In this document: positions 5,296 through 8,168 of the stretch, piece by piece
How the letters are laid out: the number at the start of each line of letters is the position of its first letter
Numbering within the stretch: the stretch's first letter is position 1
Assembly: GCA_035541775.1 (NCBI GenBank)
Contig: DATKMP010000036.1
Span: 1 to 8,168, forward strand
Direction: 5' to 3'
Origin: DATKMP01 sp035541775
GTDB taxonomy: Bacteria; Bacteroidota; Ignavibacteria; UBA10030
DNA length: 8,168 nt
Position numbers and translations under genes: made by a program
Notes under the pieces: generated by a model
Database searches by the model: none
What the model saw: only the letters and a program-made list of their open reading frames with translations
Told to the model about the DNA's origin: nothing

Positions 5296-6603
5296 TTACA
5301 AATGAACGTTGCGCGATGGTGGAATAATACCGCGTTTGCGCGCTTCCCATTCCCGCACAAACAGAATGATCAATGCCGTCGTTGGTACCGCAATCAGCAG
5401 ACCGGCAAAGCCGAGGAAGTACATAAAAATCAACAGCGATAAAATCATGAGCAGCGGATGCAAGCCCACTTTGCTGCCGACAATTTTGGGAGACAGAAAC
5501 ACCACTTCGATGATATGTAACATGCCGACCGAGCCGACAGCAAGTGCAAGTTTCGGCAATACCGGTGGGCCGCTGAAGACTGCCACGATTGCCGAGAGCA
5601 CCGAGATGGAAAGAAGTCCGAAATACGGAATGAGATCGCACACACACGCGAGCAAACCCAGCAGCAATGCATATTTTATTCCGATGATCGAAAAGAAGAC
5701 GGCGACAAGAATGCCTTGCAGCAACGCTACCGTCAACGCACCCCGCAGGTAATGCCCGATCAATTCGTCTGCGCGTGAAAAATATTCCGCCACGCGCCCG
5801 CGCGAACGATGCGGAACGAGCATGAGAAATCGATGCTTGATCGTCGGAAAATCCGTTAAGAAATAAAAGGTAAGGAACGGAATGAGAAAAATATAAAACA
5901 CCTGTGTGATGAAACTCGAAACACTGCTCATCAACGTGCCGGCGGCACCGACCAATCCTTTTAAAATATCTTCGAACCGCGGCGTCAATTGGCTAGCGAA
6001 CGAGTTGCGCAATTCATTGGTGGAAATTCCGTAGCGTTCTAACAAATTGATTAAGTTGCTGTTCCAGAAGGCCGTCCGAAAATCATCCATCAGTCGCGAA
6101 AAAGTATCCAGCACCCCGCTTAATTGCGTTACCGCAATCGGCAAAACGAAAAAGAGGACAAGTGCTACACCGCTGACAAACAACAGAATCAGAACAAGCG
6201 CGCTGACCCAACGCGCAATATTCCACCGTTCGAATAAATCCACGACAGGATTCAGGATGTAGGCAAACACTAATGCGATAACGAACGGCGTTAAGATGGT
6301 AGAAACGGCATTCAAAAACCAAACGGCAAACAGTACAATCGCTAACCACATCATATTCCGTGCAAGCACATAACGCCGCAGCGGATACAAAAGAAACAAC
6401 AGCGCGCCAAGGACAAGAAACGGAGAAAGAATTTCGTGAATGGTATATATCAGCACCAGCAGCAATAACATGCCGCCGACCAACAACACTATTTCGATAC
6501 GCCCGAGCGAGGCGAACAAAGAATTCCATTGCATCTCGCTTGCCGTTTCCTGTTCCGGCGGAAGAGTGGAAGATGTTTGCTTTTTCTTTGCGCGTGCTGC
6601 CAT
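5296..6603 (-). CDS. AI-2E-family membrane transporter
   Basis: This is a 435-residue integral membrane protein of the AI-2E (PerM/YdiK/TqsA) family. Members export small molecules or act as Na+/H+ antiporters; the substrate cannot be deduced here. The family signatures are PFVIALVFAYILNPVVDLFE (106-125), the long hydrophilic segment about 160-215, FLTFYFLTD (243-251), CDLIPYFGLL (322-331) and SPKIVGSKVGLHPLLMILSL (371-390). Hydrophobic spans are visible at about 38-54, 58-74, 84-101, 103-120, 133-156, 228-249, 288-306, 310-345 (two), 352-370 and 382-415 (two). The first 80 residues, with two spans after a charged cytoplasmic stretch, exceed the usual family start. The ATG is 1 nt after the dut stop, with an A/G-rich weak ribosome site, so translation probably follows dut by coupling. 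The C-terminus is short and basic. Confidence 0.9.
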   Translation of the reverse strand: MAARAKKKQTSSTLPPEQETASEMQWNSLFASLGRIEIVLLVGGMLLLLVLIYTIHEILSPFLVLGALLFLLYPLRRYVLARNMMWLAIVLFAVWFLNAVSTILTPFVIALVFAYILNPVVDLFERWNIARWVSALVLILLFVSGVALVLFFVLPIAVTQLSGVLDTFSRLMDDFRTAFWNSNLINLLERYGISTNELRNSFASQLTPRFEDILKGLVGAAGTLMSSVSSFITQVFYIFLIPFLTFYFLTDFPTIKHRFLMLVPHRSRGRVAEYFSRADELIGHYLRGALTVALLQGILVAVFFSIIGIKYALLLGLLACVCDLIPYFGLLSISVLSAIVAVFSGPPVLPKLALAVGSVGMLHIIEVVFLSPKIVGSKVGLHPLLMILSLLIFMYFLGFAGLLIAVPTTALIILFVREWEARKRGIIPPSRNVHL

Positions 6604-6604
6604 T

Positions 6605-7090
6605 TTAATTCTTTTCTTTTAACGCGATGCCGGTGTGGCCAAATCCGCCTTCGCCGCGTGCGGAGTATGCAAGCTGCGCTTGTTCGTTCCACAACACGCG
6701 TGCATAGCGCGCGATGATCATTTGTGCAATGCGGTCGCCGCGATGAATGGTGAACGGCGTTGTTCCGAAATTGGTGAGAACAATTTTGATCTCGCCCCGA
6801 TAATCGGAATCGATTGTCCCGGGAGAATTTAATATGCCGATGCGATGTTTGATCGCCAGGCCACTGCGCGGACGAATCTGCGCTTCGAAGCCGGGCAGCA
6901 GTTCAATACTGAATCCGGTAGGGATCAGCATGGTTTCATTCGGCTGCATCACAACATCGGCATCGATAGCGGCACACACATCCATTCCGGCCGACCCTTC
7001 TGTTGCGTACGCGGGCAAGGGAATATCCGTTTTTGTCTGATCGATGCGCGTAATTTTTATTTGAATATGTTCAATCATTTGGTCTTCCAT
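6605..7090 (-). CDS. dut: dUTP diphosphatase (trimeric dUTPase)
   Basis: The enzyme hydrolyses dUTP to dUMP and pyrophosphate, keeping uracil out of DNA and supplying thymidylate synthesis. From the ATG at 7090 it has 161 residues, and all five motifs of the homotrimeric family are present: GSAGMDVCAA (motif I, about 32-41), RPRSGLA (II, 73-79), GTIDSDYRGEI (III, 91-101), RGDRIAQMI (IV, 117-125) and RGEGGFGHTG (V, 145-154), where H replaces the common S. An ATG four codons later, after GGAAGA, is an equally possible start, giving 157 residues. An ATG at 7144 would add an 18-residue extension unlike the family and is rejected. It is the first gene of a three-gene operon with the permease and the methyltransferase. 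Its promoter should lie in 7091-7200, but I could not fix it. Confidence 0.96.
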   Translation of the reverse strand: MEDQMIEHIQIKITRIDQTKTDIPLPAYATEGSAGMDVCAAIDADVVMQPNETMLIPTGFSIELLPGFEAQIRPRSGLAIKHRIGILNSPGTIDSDYRGEIKIVLTNFGTTPFTIHRGDRIAQMIIARYARVLWNEQAQLAYSARGEGGFGHTGIALKEKN

Positions 7091-7183
7091 TACTTCTTCA
7101 AACTCTCTCGCTTCAAGGTACAAAGTATTTTGGAAAGAATGCAAAAAAAGGATACGACATTGAAGAAAATATCACTTCCTGAT

Positions 7184-7212
7184 TTGACTTTTGCGTACTG
7201 TATCCCTAATTT
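7184..7212 (+). promoter_or_regulatory. Sigma70-type promoter of the plus-strand membrane-protein gene
   Basis: TTGACT (7184-7189), a 17-bp spacer and TAATTT (7207-7212) fit a housekeeping promoter. The ATG at 7245 follows a strong AAGGAGG ribosome site (7231-7237), giving a leader of about 25 nt. It lies in the 154-bp divergent region shared with dut. No LexA box is present. Confidence 0.6.
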
Positions 7213-7244
7213 AGCGACACAACGGTTTAGAAGGAGGCAGTGCC

Positions 7245-7757
7245 ATGAACCTTAATTTGCAATACAGAACCATATTTTGTACCATCGTTCTTTCTTGTTG
7301 TATGCTTACGACAACCATGAACGCGCAAGAAACCGGAACACCCGAGCCGGCGATTCCTGTCTATATCGTCTGTCCGTACCACTCGGATAGTTTGAAGAAA
7401 GCGTACGAGCAATCGCTTGCCAGCGGCAGCGGATTTGTTTCCGAACGAAAATATGATACGCTTCAAACACAATTACAGCGCAGTTCTGCAGAAAACACCG
7501 CGCACTTTACATGGCTGTATATGTTGATTGCACTGCTCGGCGTGATGAATATTGCGCTGCTGTTTTCGTTTGCCCGCTTGCGGAAGGAACTTCAAGAAAT
7601 TCGGACTTCTGAGCTGCATCAAAAATATTTATCTCTACCACCGCCTTTGGAAACACCAGTGGCAGCAACCGTTGAAGAAATAAAACCCGTTGTGAAACGC
7701 CGAAGGGCTGCAACGCCTCGAAAGCCGAGAACATCCAGAGCTAAAAAGCCCGGGTAA
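7245..7757 (+). CDS. Hypothetical single-span membrane protein with signal peptide and basic tail
   Basis: I do not recognise this 170-residue protein. Residues 1-27 look like a signal peptide (hydrophobic core IFCTIVLSCCMLTT, likely cleavage after MNA at 27). A short exported part (28-87) follows, with CPYHSD at 43-48 and a charged helical stretch. A second hydrophobic helix lies at about 89-110 (WLYMLIALLGVMNIALLFSF), followed by a charged helix (RLRKELQEIR, 111-120), a proline-rich linker (about 131-150) and a very basic tail (KRRRAATPRKPRTSRAKKPG, 151-170). The charge pattern favours an exported N-terminal part and a cytoplasmic tail. The tail resembles histone-H1-like or nucleic-acid-binding tails, so membrane-nucleoid contact is possible but unproved. 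It is the only plus-strand gene here, divergent from dut and convergent with the next gene, which it overlaps by 17 bp. Confidence 0.8.
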   Translation: MNLNLQYRTIFCTIVLSCCMLTTTMNAQETGTPEPAIPVYIVCPYHSDSLKKAYEQSLASGSGFVSERKYDTLQTQLQRSSAENTAHFTWLYMLIALLGVMNIALLFSFARLRKELQEIRTSELHQKYLSLPPPLETPVAATVEEIKPVVKRRRAATPRKPRTSRAKKPG

Positions 7758-8168
7758 AAAAATCTTCTTTTTCGTGCGTGTGAATTCGTAATACACCAGC
7801 TCGCGTGAGTTGAATCAATGATCGCGATGCACGGCGATGGGAATTGTTCACAAGTTTTGCGTACTCGCCTACGGTAATGCGCTCGTGTTCATCTAAATAC
7901 TCGAACAATCGCCGCTCAGCGTCGCCGATGGCAATGCGCAGTGGTGGCGCATCGGCATTTTCCGCTTCCAGAATTTTTACCACCTCTTTGCTGGCTTCCA
8001 CGGTTTTATCGTTCACGCGAATAAACACTCCCGTACCGATGGCGCTCTCTTTTTCTTTCTCGGGGGTTAGATAATGCGGTTTTTTGTCGCTTTCTTCGAC
8101 CGTCGCAACAACGACGTCGCGGCCTTTATACGGCGCCGTATCGATATCCACATCGATAGGCGGATCGC
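7741..8168 (-). CDS. Schlafen/AlbA_2-type protein, C-terminal part with winged helix (5' end beyond window)
   Basis: The reading frame stays open to the window edge, so this is the 3' part of a longer gene; about 141 residues are visible. A GTG at 8151 is only an internal valine. The first portion (DPPIDVDIDTAPYKGRDVVV, then ATVEESDKKPHYLT and GTGVFIRVNDKTVEAS) matches the end of the AlbA_2 / Schlafen-type nucleic-acid-binding domain, where NPPI, a kPHY segment and a YIRVG..T..A segment are typical. A linker leads to a C-terminal winged helix (AERRLFEYLDEHERITVGEY to RRASRSLIQLTRAGVLRI). Proteins of this type are often annotated as putative DNA-binding or ATP-binding regulators, some tied to phage defence; nothing here shows which. 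The stop codon lies inside the 3' end of the convergent plus-strand gene. Confidence 0.7.
   Translation of the reverse strand, partial: DPPIDVDIDTAPYKGRDVVVATVEESDKKPHYLTPEKEKESAIGTGVFIRVNDKTVEASKEVVKILEAENADAPPLRIAIGDAERRLFEYLDEHERITVGEYAKLVNNSHRRASRSLIQLTRAGVLRIHTHEKEDFFTRAF

Overview
This is a gene-dense bacterial chromosomal window of roughly 48% GC. Almost everything lies on the minus strand in tightly packed operons. Clear bacterial markers are LexA, an RsmI-type methyltransferase, an AI-2E-family permease, a trimeric dUTPase and sigma70-like promoters with Shine-Dalgarno sites. No gene fixes the phylum. The Schlafen/AlbA-type protein and the general gene style would suit the Bacteroidota/Chlorobi/Ignavibacteria side of the tree, but that is a weak inference.

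Reading in the direction of transcription (minus strand, right to left), the first operon is dut (7090-6605), an AI-2E-family permease (6603-5296) and an RsmI-like SAM methyltransferase (5286-4606), with gaps of 1 and 9 nt. It is housekeeping in character: dUTP removal, a membrane carrier and rRNA modification.

The second unit starts at a strong promoter (TTGACA, 17 bp, TATATT) at 4537-4509. Its -10 and start region are covered by two abutting Escherichia-type LexA boxes. It encodes a ten-cysteine DUF3795 protein, LexA, and a 67-residue unknown protein, and then meets a strong intrinsic terminator (3250-3194). Immediately after the terminator T-tract, with no room for another promoter, come a RadA/RecA-like protein with a ruined Walker A motif, an 82-residue helical protein starting MGRT, and a family B DNA polymerase of the archaeal PolB2 (Dpo2) type. 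The last two overlap by 20 nt.

My main conclusion is that the window carries a LexA-linked DNA-damage-tolerance cassette. It is laid out like the ImuA-ImuB-DnaE2 mutasome but built on a PolB2-type polymerase. The polymerase keeps the motif A aspartate and the second motif C aspartate, has lost the first motif C aspartate, and has degenerate proofreading motifs. The RecA-like partner and the MGRT protein would be accessory subunits. The terminator between the LexA-controlled promoter and the polymerase genes suggests graded or conditional expression.

The right end holds one plus-strand gene (7245-7757) with its own promoter, encoding a signal-peptide and single-membrane-span protein with a very basic tail. 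It overlaps convergently by 17 bp with the 3' part of a minus-strand gene that runs off the window and encodes a Schlafen/AlbA-type domain plus a winged helix. I see no tRNA, rRNA, CRISPR array, insertion sequence or gene-free stretch above 300 bases. Positions 1-71, downstream of the polymerase, hold nothing I can name.
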